DNA of 64,000 nucleotides from the NCBI RefSeq assembly GCF_018448935.1, contig NZ_RCWC01000001.1:310001-374000 (forward strand), in the 5' to 3' direction. Below the pieces are notes generated by a model. It was not told the DNA's origin, ran no database searches, and saw only the letters and a program-made list of their open reading frames with translations. This stretch comes from Photorhabdus noenieputensis. GTDB taxonomy: Bacteria; Pseudomonadota; Gammaproteobacteria; Enterobacterales; Enterobacteriaceae. Both the position numbers and the translations under genes were made by a program. The stretch's first letter is position 1; each line of letters begins with the position of its first letter. Below are positions 46,261 to 56,896 of this stretch, in pieces.

Positions 46261-47598
46261 TTACGCATCGCTACTGACTGGCGCTTCCGGTTTTGGATTA
46301 CCGGAAGGTTTACGGCGTTTACCGATATTTTTACTATCCCGATGACGTATTTTGGCTTTTTTCTTCGATTCTTCCGCTTTCTTTTTCTCTTTGCGTTTAG
46401 CCAATACTTTTTTCGATGGCTTATTGCGGGCTTTATCACTTGGTGCTTTGGTTGTTGGGCGAAGTTCATCAACCATCCGCGATTTTAGTGGTTCATTCAG
46501 ATAGCGACTGATTTTGCCTAATAAAGGATGATCATGCGCTTCCACTAAGGTAATTGCAGTACCTTTGCGACCTGCACGAGCTGTCCGGCCGATACGGTGT
46601 AGATAAACATCGGCAGTACGCGGTAAATCGAAGTTGAATACATGGCTGATATCATCAATATCCAATCCACGGGCAGCAACATCTGTTGCAACCAGAACAG
46701 TGACGCTGCCATCATTCAGGAGCTTAACTGCTTCCGTCCTTTTCGCCTGTACCATTTCCCCTTCAAGGAACCGGGCTTTAATGCCGGCTTGATGCAATTC
46801 ACCCACAAGTTCGTGTACACGTTCACGTTTGCGAACAAAAATAATGGATTTAGTGACATCAGGTTGTTTCAGTAAATGGCAGAGCAGGGCTGTTTTGTGT
46901 ACCGAATTATCTGCACGGTAGTAAAATTGCTGGATTTTTTTGCGTTCACGGCGTGAGGGTTCAGCATCAATTTCAACTGGATCTTCCAGTAAACGTTCAG
47001 CAAAATCACGAATGGCTTCCCCTTCCAGAGTAGCAGAGAACAACATGGTCTGTTTGCGCCAACGGGTTTCACCCGCTATGGTTTCAATATCATTGGCAAA
47101 ACCCATATCCAGCATACGATCGGCTTCATCAAGGATCAGTGTTTCAACTGCCCGGCAATCAAAGTTTTCTTCCTTGATATATTGCAGCAGACGGCCTGTA
47201 GTGGCGACGACAATATCTTGATTCTCGCTGAAAATTTCTGCGTGATTCATATAGGCTACGCCGCCAGTAATGGTAGCGATATCCAAATGGGTATGCGCAG
47301 CGAATTCTTTTGCCTGATCTGCCACTTGCATGGCTAGCTCACGGGTGGGCGTCAGGATCAGAATGCGTGGTGGTCCAGATTTCTTGCGTGGAAAATCCAA
47401 TAAATGCTGCATAGCTGGCAGCAGGAAAGCTGCGGTTTTACCGGTACCGGTAGGCGCTGATCCTAGTACATCACGCCCGTCCATTGCTGCCGGAATAGCA
47501 GCAGCCTGAATTGCTGTCGGGCGGGAGTAACCTTTATCGTTCAGGGCGTCAAGCAGGCGTTCATCAAGTTCAAGTTCAGAAAAGTTTGTTGCAGTCAT
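46261..47598 (-). CDS. srmB: ATP-dependent RNA helicase SrmB
   Basis: A 445-aa DEAD-box helicase that helps assemble the 50S subunit. Motif I is SAPTGTGKT near residue 50, motif II DEAD near 158, SAT near 190 and HRIGRTARAGR near 330; the basic C-terminal tail (AKRKEKKKAEESKKKAK) binds RNA. The start at 47598 (MTATNFSELELDERLL) matches E. coli; the longer frame to 47667 does not. Confidence 0.95.
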   Translation of the reverse strand: MTATNFSELELDERLLDALNDKGYSRPTAIQAAAIPAAMDGRDVLGSAPTGTGKTAAFLLPAMQHLLDFPRKKSGPPRILILTPTRELAMQVADQAKEFAAHTHLDIATITGGVAYMNHAEIFSENQDIVVATTGRLLQYIKEENFDCRAVETLILDEADRMLDMGFANDIETIAGETRWRKQTMLFSATLEGEAIRDFAERLLEDPVEIDAEPSRRERKKIQQFYYRADNSVHKTALLCHLLKQPDVTKSIIFVRKRERVHELVGELHQAGIKARFLEGEMVQAKRTEAVKLLNDGSVTVLVATDVAARGLDIDDISHVFNFDLPRTADVYLHRIGRTARAGRKGTAITLVEAHDHPLLGKISRYLNEPLKSRMVDELRPTTKAPSDKARNKPSKKVLAKRKEKKKAEESKKKAKIRHRDSKNIGKRRKPSGNPKPEAPVSSDA

Positions 47599-47737
47599 CA
47601 TATACCTCTGTTTAGGCCGCCGATTATAAACAGGTTGGGCGCATTGTTCATCTATTAAAGCGGTCAATTAAGGTAGATAGCTTTTACCGAAACATAATAA
47701 CCCTTATCCTATGGCGAAATTTTTTTATACTAAATAG

Positions 47738-48487
47738 ATGCAGGTTATTAATTTGAAACAGAAACGACTTTTACGCCGAGGTGGATTTACTTTCAAGCAA
47801 TTTTTTGTTGGTCATGATCGGTGTGCGATGAAAGTCGGGACTGATGGCGTTTTATTGGGAGCATGGGCCCCGGTGAGTGGCAAAAAAGCGATTTTAGATA
47901 TTGGCTGTGGCAGTGGGCTCATTGCGCTGATGCTAGCACAGCGTACCGATGAAAATACTAAAATTGATGCAGTGGAACTGGATACCGAGGCCGCATTGCA
48001 GGCGCAAGATAATGCAGAGCAATCTCCTTGGCAGAAAAAGATAGATGTTTATCAGCAGGATATTGGTGATTTTGCTGAACAGTATTCGCAATGTTATGAC
48101 TTAATTGTCAGTAATCCCCCCTATTTTGAACCGGCTGTTGCTTGTCGAAATGAGGCAAGGGAACAGGCTCGTTATACGGGGTCGCTGACTCACCGGCGGT
48201 TATTACAGTATGCAGAGACGTTGATTACAGAGGATGGTCTGTTTTGTGTGGTATTGCCATATGCCATTGGGGAGGAATTTGAAACAATGGCATGTCGTCT
48301 GGGCTGGTTTTCCCATCATCGGGTCAATATTCGCGACAGGCAAAGCAAGCCATTGCATCGGGTGTTATTGGCATTTTCTCGTCAGGAAAAAACCGGCTTA
48401 ACCAGTGAATTAACTATTCGTCAGCCAGACGGTACATATACGCAAGAATTTCAGCAATGGGTGACGGATTTCTACCTCTATTGTTGA
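47738..48487 (+). CDS. trmN6: tRNA1(Val) adenine-N6 methyltransferase (YfiC)
   Basis: A 249-aa enzyme that methylates A37 of tRNA-Val1. RRGGFTFKQFFVGHDRCAMKVGTDGVLLG is the family N-terminus (core FKQFFVGHDRCAMKVGTDG); the AdoMet motif is LDIGCGSGLIALMLAQ and the catalytic tetrad NPPY in DLIVSNPPYF. It is divergent from srmB, as in E. coli. Confidence 0.93.
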   Translation: MQVINLKQKRLLRRGGFTFKQFFVGHDRCAMKVGTDGVLLGAWAPVSGKKAILDIGCGSGLIALMLAQRTDENTKIDAVELDTEAALQAQDNAEQSPWQKKIDVYQQDIGDFAEQYSQCYDLIVSNPPYFEPAVACRNEAREQARYTGSLTHRRLLQYAETLITEDGLFCVVLPYAIGEEFETMACRLGWFSHHRVNIRDRQSKPLHRVLLAFSRQEKTGLTSELTIRQPDGTYTQEFQQWVTDFYLYC

Positions 48488-48554
48488 ATTATTCATTGAG
48501 TTATTGAAAGAACCACGCCGGAACGTGGTCATGCAGAGGTCTTGCCAGCAAAAA

Positions 48555-50159
48555 TTAGGGTGTTAAAATCGTTGGTTTTGATTCTGGCAATAAATCGGGG
48601 TAATCCAGTGTGAAATGCAGACCTCGGCTCTCTTTCCTTTCTAACGCACAACGCACGATTAATTCAGCGACTTGCACCAGATTTCGTAATTCCAACAGAT
48701 TGTTAGAAATCCTGAAATTGGAATAATAATCGTGAATTTCCTGTTGCAACATATTAATACGGCGTAATGCTCGTTCCAGGCGTTTGGTTGTACGCACAAT
48801 GCCGACGTAATCCCACATAAATAGGCGTAATTCGTGCCAGTTGTGTTGAATGACGACCTGTTCATCTGAATTGTCAACCCGGCTCTCATCCCAGAAAGGG
48901 AGTTGCGGTACTTCTGCTATTGTTTCAATCTGTTGTTGGATACTCTCCGCAGCAGACCAGCCATACACTAGGCACTCCAGCAGAGAGTTAGATGCCATAC
49001 GGTTTGCGCCGTGCAGACCTGTATAGCTGACTTCACCGATAGCGTATAAATTGTTGAGGTCAGTATGTCCCTGATGATCGACAACAATACCACCGCAGGT
49101 GTAATGGGCAGCAGGAACGATTGGAATCGGTTCTTTTGTTAGATCAAAACCCAGTGTCAGCAATTTTTCATAAATCATTGGAAAATGTTGGATAATGAAA
49201 TCCGCTGGTTTATGGCTGATATCCAGAAACATGCAGTCAGCACCCAGGCGTTTCATTTCATGGTCAATCGCTCGTGCTACGATATCGCGAGGGGCGAGTT
49301 CAGCACGTTCATCGAAATCAAGCATAAAACGGCTACCATCGGGGCGTTTCAGATATGCGCCTTCACCTCGCAGGGCTTCTGTCAACAGGAAATTGCGTGC
49401 CTGTGGATGGAAAAGACAAGTCGGATGAAACTGGTTAAATTCGAGATTGGCGATGCGGCAGCCCGCGCGCCATGCCATTGCAATGCCATCGCCGGATGAA
49501 ATATCGGGATTGGTCGTATATTGATAGACTTTAGCCGCACCGCCTGTTGCCAGTACCACGACCTTCGCGCGATAAGTTTCCACCTGTTCTTGCTGACGGT
49601 TCCAGATATAAGCGCCGACGACTCGGTTTTCACCATCTAACCGGGCTTTATTTGATGTAATTAAATCAACCGCGTTGCAGCGCTCTCTCACCGTGATATT
49701 TGGATGAGACATCGCTTTATCAACCAGTGTCGTTTCTACCTCTTTGCCGGTTGTATCAGCATGATGCAGAATACGACGATGGCTGTGACCACCTTCGCGG
49801 GTCAGATGATATTGTTTTTCTCCATCTTCGCTGGTTTCTGTATCAAACATAACACCTTGATCAATCAACCATTGCACGCAATGACGGGCATTACTGGTGA
49901 TAAACTCAACAGCGCTTTTATCGCAAAGCCCTGCCCCGGCAATAAGGGTATCTTCAACATGAGATGTGATACTGTCCGTTTTATCAAATACAGCGGCGAT
50001 ACCACCCTGTGCATAATAGGATGCACCTTCACTAAGAATACTCTTACTTAATACCGTGATTTTATATTGTGAGGCTAGCCGTAAAGCCAGAGATAGGCCA
50101 GCGACACCGCTGCCAATAATAAGTACATCGCTGTAATGTTGAGAGAATAATGATTGCAT
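48555..50159 (-). CDS. nadB: L-aspartate oxidase
   Basis: A 534-aa FAD enzyme that oxidises aspartate to iminoaspartate, the first step of NAD synthesis. The dinucleotide-binding [11 protein letters not shown] is near residue 17; the active-site stretch [13 protein letters not shown] near 120 and the [23 protein letters not shown] region near 353 are conserved. It is divergent from rpoE, the enterobacterial arrangement. Confidence 0.97.
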   Translation of the reverse strand: MQSLFSQHYSDVLIIGSGVAGLSLALRLASQYKITVLSKSILSEGASYYAQGGIAAVFDKTDSITSHVEDTLIAGAGLCDKSAVEFITSNARHCVQWLIDQGVMFDTETSEDGEKQYHLTREGGHSHRRILHHADTTGKEVETTLVDKAMSHPNITVRERCNAVDLITSNKARLDGENRVVGAYIWNRQQEQVETYRAKVVVLATGGAAKVYQYTTNPDISSGDGIAMAWRAGCRIANLEFNQFHPTCLFHPQARNFLLTEALRGEGAYLKRPDGSRFMLDFDERAELAPRDIVARAIDHEMKRLGADCMFLDISHKPADFIIQHFPMIYEKLLTLGFDLTKEPIPIVPAAHYTCGGIVVDHQGHTDLNNLYAIGEVSYTGLHGANRMASNSLLECLVYGWSAAESIQQQIETIAEVPQLPFWDESRVDNSDEQVVIQHNWHELRLFMWDYVGIVRTTKRLERALRRINMLQQEIHDYYSNFRISNNLLELRNLVQVAELIVRCALERKESRGLHFTLDYPDLLPESKPTILTP

Positions 50160-50252
50160 AATTGATGATGTATGAATGAAGATGGGTAAAAATCATGTTA
50201 GCCTATCAGATATTATCAAAGCTATGATTGCAACAAAATGATGACAAAAATT

Positions 50253-50279
50253 GAACTTCGCAGAATTTTATTACTCAAA
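50253..50279 (+). promoter_or_regulatory. Sigma-E promoter of the rpoE operon
   Basis: -35 GAACTT (50253-50258), 16-base spacer, -10 TCAAA (50275-50279), the RpoE consensus. It lies about 85 bases before rpoE and would give autoregulation. Confidence 0.82.
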
Positions 50280-50306
50280 GCCATGCTTGCTCAGGAATAG
50301 GACATC

Positions 50307-50366
50307 ATGGTTAGTTCAATAAATATCAATGTGGAGCTTTGCTTCGGGAGATTTAACCTCGGATGA
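50307..50366 (+). CDS. RseD-like leader peptide overlapping rpoE
   Basis: A 19-codon frame ending in CFGRFNLG, whose TGA overlaps the rpoE ATG (ATGA). E. coli has a longer leader ORF, rseD, at this position that couples translation to rpoE. Here an in-frame TAG at 50298 limits the frame to this ATG. Identity rests on position and the conserved-looking end. Confidence 0.5.
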   Translation: MVSSININVELCFGRFNLG

Positions 50367-50932
50367 GCGAGCAGTTAACGGATCAAATGCTGGTCGAGCG
50401 AGTGCAGAAAGGTGACCAAAAGGCGTTTAACCTACTGGTAGTCAGATATCAGCATAAAGTGGCGAGTCTTTTATCCCGCTATATTCCGCAGGGTGATGTT
50501 CCTGACGTTGCTCAGGAAACATTTATTAAAGCCTATCGGGCATTGGCTTCGTTTCGTGGTGATAGTGCTTTTTATACTTGGTTGTATCGTATAGCAGTAA
50601 ATACTGCAAAGAATTATCTGACCTCTCAAGGGCGCCGTCCGCCGTCCAGTGATTTGGATGCCAGTGACGCAGAAAATTATGAAATTTCGAGTGCATTAAA
50701 AGAAATTTCGAACCCTGAGAATTTAATGTTGTCAGAAGAATTGAGGCAGGTGGTTTTCCGCACCATTGAATCTCTTCCCGAAGATTTGCGAATAGCAATA
50801 ACGCTGAGGGAATTAGATGGGTTAAGCTATGAAGAAATAGCCACCATTATGGGTTGTCCGGTTGGTACGGTTCGTTCCCGCATCTTCCGTGCAAGGGAAG
50901 CCATTGAGGATAACATTCAACCACTGATTTAA
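50363..50932 (+). CDS. rpoE: RNA polymerase sigma-E factor
   Basis: A 189-aa ECF sigma factor for the envelope stress response. Region 2 is FNLLVVRYQHKVASLLSRY with DVAQETFIKAYRAL near residue 48; region 4 is LPEDLRIAITLRELDGLSYEEIA with the HTH MGCPVGTVRSRIFRARE. It heads the rpoE-rseA-rseB-rseC operon, behind a sigma-E promoter. Confidence 0.98.
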   Translation: MSEQLTDQMLVERVQKGDQKAFNLLVVRYQHKVASLLSRYIPQGDVPDVAQETFIKAYRALASFRGDSAFYTWLYRIAVNTAKNYLTSQGRRPPSSDLDASDAENYEISSALKEISNPENLMLSEELRQVVFRTIESLPEDLRIAITLRELDGLSYEEIATIMGCPVGTVRSRIFRAREAIEDNIQPLI

Positions 50933-50971
50933 AATTAAAAATAGTGGAACAATACTGAAGGGTACTTTGGC

Positions 50972-51622
50972 ATGCAAAGAGAAAAACTTTCCGCATTGAT
51001 GGATGGCGAAACTCTTGATAGTGAAGTCGTTAGTATTTTGTCTAAAGATTCTGTAATGCAGAAACGCTGGGAAAATTACCACTTGATCCGTGACACATTG
51101 CGCGGTGATGTGACGGAAGTACTGCACTTGGATATTGCTAGTCGGGTTGCATTGGCACTTGAAAAAGAGCCGGTTCATTCCGTCCTTGAGGCTATTCCTG
51201 AATCTCAGCCTCAACCAGAGAGCTGGCAAAAAATGCCGTTCTGGCAAAAGCTTCGTCCTTGGGTGAGTCAAATGGTTCAAGTAAGTGTTGCAGCCTGTGT
51301 TTCGCTGGCTGTATTGGTTGGTGTACAGCAGTACAACAGCCATAGTGCTGAGGATCTTGAATATCAATCTGATACGCCTGCATTTAACACTTTGCCAATG
51401 ATGGGATCGGCTTCTCCGGTGAGTTTGGGAGTGCCTTCTGGTGATGATGTATTTGGCAATGATCAGCGCATTCAAATGCAGGAGCGTAATAAACGTATTA
51501 ACATCATGCTGCAACAATATGAACTCGATCGCCGTGTGCATTTTAAGCAAAATGACGAACGGGGAATTTCGCCACAGGTTGCTATTCCGGTTCCCGGAAC
51601 GCAATCTTTAGGAACACAATAG
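50972..51622 (+). CDS. rseA: Anti-sigma-E factor RseA
   Basis: A 216-aa inner-membrane protein that holds sigma-E inactive until cleaved by DegS and RseP. The cytoplasmic anti-sigma domain (MQREKLSALMDGE; MQKRWENYHLIRDTLRGD) precedes one membrane segment (VSVAACVSLAVLVGVQQY, near residue 110) and a periplasmic domain. It is 40 bases after rpoE. Confidence 0.96.
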   Translation: MQREKLSALMDGETLDSEVVSILSKDSVMQKRWENYHLIRDTLRGDVTEVLHLDIASRVALALEKEPVHSVLEAIPESQPQPESWQKMPFWQKLRPWVSQMVQVSVAACVSLAVLVGVQQYNSHSAEDLEYQSDTPAFNTLPMMGSASPVSLGVPSGDDVFGNDQRIQMQERNKRINIMLQQYELDRRVHFKQNDERGISPQVAIPVPGTQSLGTQ

Positions 51623-51627
51623 CAGTA

Positions 51628-52584
51628 ATGAAACATATTTGGTTTTCCGTTTGCTTGCTGGCGGGCTGCTTGTTTGCTCCTTTACAAGCTTCGGCGCAGC
51701 TCAGCAGCGCTGAAGTTTTGTTGCAGGAGATGGGTAATGCCACTCAGTCTCTGACTTACGAGCTTGCTTTTATTAATCTCAACCAGCAGTCAATCGTCTC
51801 AGTTCGTTATCGCCACGCCGTTATCGATGATATTCCAATTGCTCAGATTATGCAGATGGATGGTTCTCGTAGGGAGATTGTCCAGCGTGGTAATGAGATC
51901 AGTTATTTTGAACCTGGATTAGATGCTTTCAGCCTTAGCGGTAATCATATTATTGATTATTTACCAGCCGTCATTTTTGCTGACTTCAATCAGTTGAAAA
52001 AATATTACAATTTCATTGATGTTGGTCGTACCCATATCGGTGATCGGCCTTGTAGGGTTGTACGTATCACCTCCAAAGATGAAGTGCGTTATAATTATAT
52101 TTTACTGATCGACGAAGAGACTCATTTGCCATTACGTATTGATTTACTGGATCGTGATAGTGAGGCGCTTGAGCAATTTAGGGTTGTTTCTTCCACCATC
52201 GGTGGGGGTATCAATGATGCAATGAGTGTGATTACTCGCTTGAATATGCCGCCAATGCTGGTCATTCCACCGTCAGAAAAGGTCGTATTCAATTGGAAAG
52301 TGGGTAAATTGCCGGCTGGTTTCGTTGAGGTTTCGCGTAACCGTCGTAAATTGTCAAATAGTGACTCACTTGAATCCATTATGTTCAGTGATGGCCTATT
52401 TAGTTTTTCCGTGAATGTGACTAATGTTAATAAGACCGGTAAGTTGGAATATCCTCTCCGTCGTGGGCCCCGAACGATTTATAGTGTGATACGTGGAGCA
52501 AATGAGGTGACAATTATTGGTGAATTGCCATTGGCAACCGCCAAGCGTATCGCCGCTGGTGTTGCGTTTATAGGAGCTGATTGA
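51628..52584 (+). CDS. rseB: Sigma-E regulatory protein RseB
   Basis: A 318-aa periplasmic protein that binds RseA and senses misfolded outer-membrane proteins or LPS. It has a signal peptide (VCLLAGCLFAPLQASA), the LolA-like N-terminal domain (LLQEMGNATQSLTYELAFI) and the MucB-type C-terminal domain. It overlaps rseC by four bases. Confidence 0.95.
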   Translation: MKHIWFSVCLLAGCLFAPLQASAQLSSAEVLLQEMGNATQSLTYELAFINLNQQSIVSVRYRHAVIDDIPIAQIMQMDGSRREIVQRGNEISYFEPGLDAFSLSGNHIIDYLPAVIFADFNQLKKYYNFIDVGRTHIGDRPCRVVRITSKDEVRYNYILLIDEETHLPLRIDLLDRDSEALEQFRVVSSTIGGGINDAMSVITRLNMPPMLVIPPSEKVVFNWKVGKLPAGFVEVSRNRRKLSNSDSLESIMFSDGLFSFSVNVTNVNKTGKLEYPLRRGPRTIYSVIRGANEVTIIGELPLATAKRIAAGVAFIGAD

Positions 52585-53048
52585 TGGTCAAAGAATGGGC
52601 AACAGTAATTCACTGGCAACAGGGGCGGGCATTATTACGTTATGGTTCCTCTTCTGGTTGTGGCAGTTGTCAGGCGCGAGCGACGTGTGGTTCTTATTTG
52701 CTTAATAAATTAGGGGCTGATGGCATACATCAGCTTGAACTTGAGATTTTACAACCGTTGCAACCGGGGCAAAAAGTGGAAGTTGGGATTCCTGAGGGGA
52801 GCTTATTACGTTCGGCGTTGCTGGTTTATTTGACTCCGCTGATTGGGCTATTCCTTGGTAGTGCACTTTTTCAGTTATGGATGACCAATCAATTATGGGT
52901 GTTTTGTGGCGGTGTTTTAGGCGGCGCGTTAGGATTCTTCTCTGCCCGCAGAATCGCCACTTACTGGGATAATCGGCAGGAATATCAACCTGTCGTTTTG
53001 CAAATCGGCTTGCCTCCTGATGCCATTCACATTCAGCAGCGGGAATAA
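52581..53048 (+). CDS. rseC: RseC, sigma-E operon membrane protein
   Basis: A 155-aa inner-membrane protein with the cysteine cluster CGSCQARATC near residue 28 and two membrane segments (ALLVYLTPLIGLFLGSALF; VFCGGVLGGALGFF). It modulates sigma-E and in some bacteria the SoxR-reducing system. ATGA overlap with rseB. Confidence 0.94.
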   Translation: MMVKEWATVIHWQQGRALLRYGSSSGCGSCQARATCGSYLLNKLGADGIHQLELEILQPLQPGQKVEVGIPEGSLLRSALLVYLTPLIGLFLGSALFQLWMTNQLWVFCGGVLGGALGFFSARRIATYWDNRQEYQPVVLQIGLPPDAIHIQQRE

Positions 53049-53241
53049 ACCTACTTTAATCATCCAAGACGTCTAACAATTCATACTTTAAAGCCGCAGG
53101 CATGACTAGGTTTTCGTAGATTTGGCATGTAGAATACAGCCTTTCAGGCCGGTGGCCGACCTAATAAACCGTCGCTTTATGTCCCTCTGTGTGTCCATTA
53201 GGCGAATGATTCAGAAATATCAAGGCAGAAAAATATTTATA

Positions 53242-55038
53242 ATGAAGCAAATACGAAATTTCTCCATTATTGCTCACATTGACCACGGTAAGTCGACGTT
53301 ATCTGACCGTATTATTCAAATTTGTGGTGGCTTAACAGATCGTGAGATGGCAGAGCAAGTGCTAGATTCAATGGATCTTGAGCGTGAGCGTGGTATCACC
53401 ATTAAAGCCCAAAGCGTTACCTTGGATTACAAGGCGAATGATGGGCAACTCTATCAATTAAACTTTATCGATACGCCGGGGCACGTTGATTTCTCATATG
53501 AAGTTTCCCGTTCACTAGCTGCCTGCGAAGGGGCATTGCTGGTGGTTGATGCGGGACAGGGAGTGGAAGCCCAGACGCTGGCTAACTGTTATACCGCGTT
53601 GGATATGGATCTTGAAGTTGTTCCTGTGCTGAATAAAATTGATTTGCCAGCGGCAGAGCCTGAGCGTGTAGCGGAAGAGATCGAAGATATTGTCGGTATT
53701 GATGCTACCGATGCAGTGCGCTGTTCGGCCAAAACGGGTGTTGGTGTACAAGACGTCATTGAGCGCTTGGTTAAAGAGATTCCAGCACCGGAAGGCGATC
53801 CTGATGCGCCATTACAGGCTCTTATCATTGACTCATGGTTTGATAATTACCTTGGTGTTGTCTCCTTGGTGCGGATTAAAAACGGTACCTTGCGCAAGGG
53901 TGATAAAATCAAGGTAATGAGTACCGGCCAGGTATATAACGCCGATCGTCTCGGCATTTTCACCCCTAAGCGTATTGATCGTGATGTATTGGGTTGTGGT
54001 GAAGTGGGCTGGCTAGTGTGTGCAATTAAAGACATTCTTGGCGCGCCTGTCGGGGATACTTTGACATTGGCCCGTCAACCTGCGGAAAAACCACTTCCGG
54101 GCTTTAAAAAAGTGAAGCCACAGGTTTATGCGGGGCTGTTCCCGGTTAGTTCTGATGACTATGAAGCATTCCGTGACGCATTAGGTAAATTGAGTCTGAA
54201 TGATGCTTCGCTATTTTATGAGCCAGAAAGTTCTTCTGCATTGGGTTTTGGTTTCCGTTGCGGTTTCCTTGGCCTGTTGCATATGGAGATTATTCAAGAA
54301 CGTCTGGAACGGGAATATGATCTCGACCTTATTACAACGGCCCCAACGGTTGTGTATGAAGTGGAGACAACTAGCCGCGATATTCTCTATGTGGACAGCC
54401 CATCTAAACTACCACCGCTGAATAATATTGAAGATTTGCGTGAGCCAATTGCTGAGTGTCATATGTTGTTACCTCAGGAGTACTTGGGGAACGTGATTAC
54501 ATTATGTGTTGAGAAACGTGGGGTGCAAACCAACATGGTTTACCACGGTAAGCAGGTTGCACTGACTTACGAAATACCGATGGCGGAAGTGGTTTTGGAC
54601 TTCTTCGATCGATTGAAATCTACCTCTCGCGGTTATGCTTCACTGGATTATAATTTCACTCGTTTCCAGTCATCTGATATGGTTCGTGTGGATGTATTGA
54701 TTAACGGTGAACGAGTTGATGCATTGGCGCTAATTACTCACCGTGGCAATGCACAGTACCGTGGCCGGGAACTGGTGGAGAAGATGAGAGAGCTTATTCC
54801 TCGTCAGCAGTTCGATATCGCAATTCAGGCTGCGATTGGTAATCATATTATTGCTCGCTCAACAGTGAAGCAATTGCGTAAAAACGTCTTGGCGAAGTGT
54901 TATGGTGGTGACGTCAGCCGTAAGAAAAAGCTATTGCAGAAACAGAAAGAGGGTAAGAAACGAATGAAACAAGTGGGTAACGTTGAGTTACCACAGGAAG
55001 CTTTCTTAGCCATTCTTCATGTTGGTAAAGACAATTAA
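53242..55038 (+). CDS. lepA: Elongation factor 4 (LepA)
   Basis: A 598-aa translational GTPase affecting initiation and ribosome movement. G1 is AHIDHGKST near residue 10, G3 DTPGHVDF near 77, G4 NKID near 131; the unique C-terminal domain ([17 protein letters not shown]) is intact. ATG 53242 ([17 protein letters not shown]) is chosen; the longer frame from 53122 is not conserved. It precedes lepB. Confidence 0.98.
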   Translation: MKQIRNFSIIAHIDHGKSTLSDRIIQICGGLTDREMAEQVLDSMDLERERGITIKAQSVTLDYKANDGQLYQLNFIDTPGHVDFSYEVSRSLAACEGALLVVDAGQGVEAQTLANCYTALDMDLEVVPVLNKIDLPAAEPERVAEEIEDIVGIDATDAVRCSAKTGVGVQDVIERLVKEIPAPEGDPDAPLQALIIDSWFDNYLGVVSLVRIKNGTLRKGDKIKVMSTGQVYNADRLGIFTPKRIDRDVLGCGEVGWLVCAIKDILGAPVGDTLTLARQPAEKPLPGFKKVKPQVYAGLFPVSSDDYEAFRDALGKLSLNDASLFYEPESSSALGFGFRCGFLGLLHMEIIQERLEREYDLDLITTAPTVVYEVETTSRDILYVDSPSKLPPLNNIEDLREPIAECHMLLPQEYLGNVITLCVEKRGVQTNMVYHGKQVALTYEIPMAEVVLDFFDRLKSTSRGYASLDYNFTRFQSSDMVRVDVLINGERVDALALITHRGNAQYRGRELVEKMRELIPRQQFDIAIQAAIGNHIIARSTVKQLRKNVLAKCYGGDVSRKKKLLQKQKEGKKRMKQVGNVELPQEAFLAILHVGKDN

Positions 55039-55058
55039 TAAGCTTGTAAGGAGTCTAA

Positions 55059-56039
55059 ATGGCTAACACTTTTGCCCTGATCCTAACGTTGGCAACGTTA
55101 GTCACCGGAATTATTTGGTGTATTGATCGTTTCAAATGGGCACCAGCGCGCAAGAAAAAACTTGCCAGATTGCAAGAGTTGACTGAAGGTACAATGGATC
55201 AGGAGCATCTGGCTGAAACTATTAACAAGCCAACATGGGTGGATACTTGCTCATCTATTTTTCCTGTGTTAGCCGTGGTTCTGATCCTGCGCTCCTTTGT
55301 TTATGAGCCTTTTCAGATTCCATCGGGTTCCATGATGCCAACTTTATTGATTGGTGATTTCATTCTGGTGGAAAAATATGCATACGGATTGAAAGATCCC
55401 ATCACTCAAACAACATTGATTAAGACCGGCGAGCCAAAGCGTGGTGATGTTGCCGTATTTAAATACCCGTTGGACCCCAGTTTTGACTATATCAAACGGG
55501 TGGTTGGTTTACCGGGCGATAAAATTATTTATGATCCGGCAAAGAAAGAGTTACGTATTTTTTCTAATTGCAGCAAAACAGGGAATTGTCAGGAAGAATT
55601 ACCGGTTTCTTACGGTTCACTATTCCCAAGTGAATGGACAATGCAGCAATATGGTGTCGATTCCAAGGGTGAAAGTTCGAAAAAGGTCGGTGTTTTCCAA
55701 ATTCCAGTTGAAGAAACGTTGCCGCCTTACAGTATGCGACAAGGTGAACGGATTGAGAATTTGGACGCGGTAACTCACCATATTTTGGAGATTCCAGGTG
55801 TACTATCGGTACCTAATTTCCGTCAGCCTGGCTTGCCAGAGGGAATGTGGGTTGTGCCCGAAGGCCACTATTTTATGATGGGTGATAACCGTGATAATAG
55901 CGCTGATAGCCGTGTATGGGGCTTTGTCCCTGAGAAGAATCTGGTCGGTCGCGCTTCCGCCATCTGGATGAGTTTTGAAAAACAGGAAGGAGAATGGCCT
56001 ACCGGAGTTCGCTTCAGCCGTATTGGTGGAATTAATTAA
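55059..56039 (+). CDS. lepB: Signal peptidase I
   Basis: A 326-aa inner-membrane protease that removes signal peptides. Two N-terminal membrane segments (FALILTLATLVTGIIW; SIFPVLAVVLILRSF) precede the catalytic serine (FQIPSGSMMPTL near residue 92) and lysine (YIKRVVGLPGD near 147), and the GDNRDNSADSR box E near 273. It follows lepA by 20 bases. Confidence 0.97.
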   Translation: MANTFALILTLATLVTGIIWCIDRFKWAPARKKKLARLQELTEGTMDQEHLAETINKPTWVDTCSSIFPVLAVVLILRSFVYEPFQIPSGSMMPTLLIGDFILVEKYAYGLKDPITQTTLIKTGEPKRGDVAVFKYPLDPSFDYIKRVVGLPGDKIIYDPAKKELRIFSNCSKTGNCQEELPVSYGSLFPSEWTMQQYGVDSKGESSKKVGVFQIPVEETLPPYSMRQGERIENLDAVTHHILEIPGVLSVPNFRQPGLPEGMWVVPEGHYFMMGDNRDNSADSRVWGFVPEKNLVGRASAIWMSFEKQEGEWPTGVRFSRIGGIN

Positions 56040-56102
56040 TATTTTTATATTAGCGAAGCATTAATTTTACTCGCAGTGTAGAATGTCCTTTCAAACTTAA
56101 TG

Positions 56103-56178
56103 ACTGGCTCCCAAAAGGAGCCAGTGCAAACGCAACAGTTTTGTCAGGGGTTCCTGTAACAGGTCTGTTGCGTGTGCG
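56103..56178 (+). promoter_or_regulatory. Structured leader of the rnc-era-recO operon
   Basis: Two hairpins: ACTGGCTCC/GGAGCCAGT (56103-56125, 9 pairs), and a long stem CGCAACAG (56131-56138) with CTGTTGCG (56165-56172) extended outward by GCA/TGC. Their position before rnc matches the E. coli leader that RNase III cuts to limit its own expression. Confidence 0.6.
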
Positions 56179-56215
56179 TTTTTATTTGACGAATTCTGAC
56201 CGATATTGGTAGCAC

Positions 56216-56896
56216 ATGAATCCCATCGTAATTAACAGATTGCAGCGTAAGCTGGGGTACACTTTTGATCAGCATGATCTGCTGATACAAGCGTTAACTC
56301 ATCGTAGTGCCAGCAGTAAACATAATGAGCGGCTGGAATTTCTTGGTGACTCAATCCTGAGTTTTGTTATTGCCAATGCGTTGTATCATCGTTTTCCTCG
56401 GGTTGATGAGGGGGATATGAGCCGCATGCGTGCCACATTAGTGCGTGGTAATACGCTGGCTGAATTGGCAAGGGAATTTGAATTAGGTGAATGCCTGCGT
56501 TTAGGGCCGGGGGAACTGAAAAGCGGCGGTTACCGTCGTGAATCAATACTTGCTGACACCGTTGAAGCATTGATTGGTGCGATTTTCCTTGATAGCGATA
56601 TCCAGACTATTGAAAGAATTATCCTGAGATGGTACGAAACTCGCTTGAATGAGATCAGCCCTGGCGACAAACAGAAAGATCCGAAAACCCGTTTACAGGA
56701 ATACTTGCAAGGGCATCATTTGCCTCTGCCGTCATATCTGGTTGTTATGGTTCGTGGTGAAGCTCACGACCAAGAATTTACTATTCACTGTCAAGTGAGC
56801 GGTATCGAACTGCCAGTTAAAGGAACAGGCTCTAGCCGTCGCAAAGCGGAACAAGCAGCGGCTGAGCAAGCATTAAAACAACTGGAGCTTGAATGA
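56216..56896 (+). CDS. rnc: Ribonuclease III
   Basis: A 226-aa double-strand-specific RNase for rRNA processing and regulation. The signature [16 protein letters not shown] is near residue 38, and the second catalytic region [13 protein letters not shown] near 114; a C-terminal dsRNA-binding domain ends the protein ([17 protein letters not shown]). ATGA overlap with era. Confidence 0.98.
   Translation: MNPIVINRLQRKLGYTFDQHDLLIQALTHRSASSKHNERLEFLGDSILSFVIANALYHRFPRVDEGDMSRMRATLVRGNTLAELAREFELGECLRLGPGELKSGGYRRESILADTVEALIGAIFLDSDIQTIERIILRWYETRLNEISPGDKQKDPKTRLQEYLQGHHLPLPSYLVVMVRGEAHDQEFTIHCQVSGIELPVKGTGSSRRKAEQAAAEQALKQLELE

Noticed and set aside
49185-50051. Plus-strand ORFs opposite nadB
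   Set aside because: They are shadows of a highly conserved gene.
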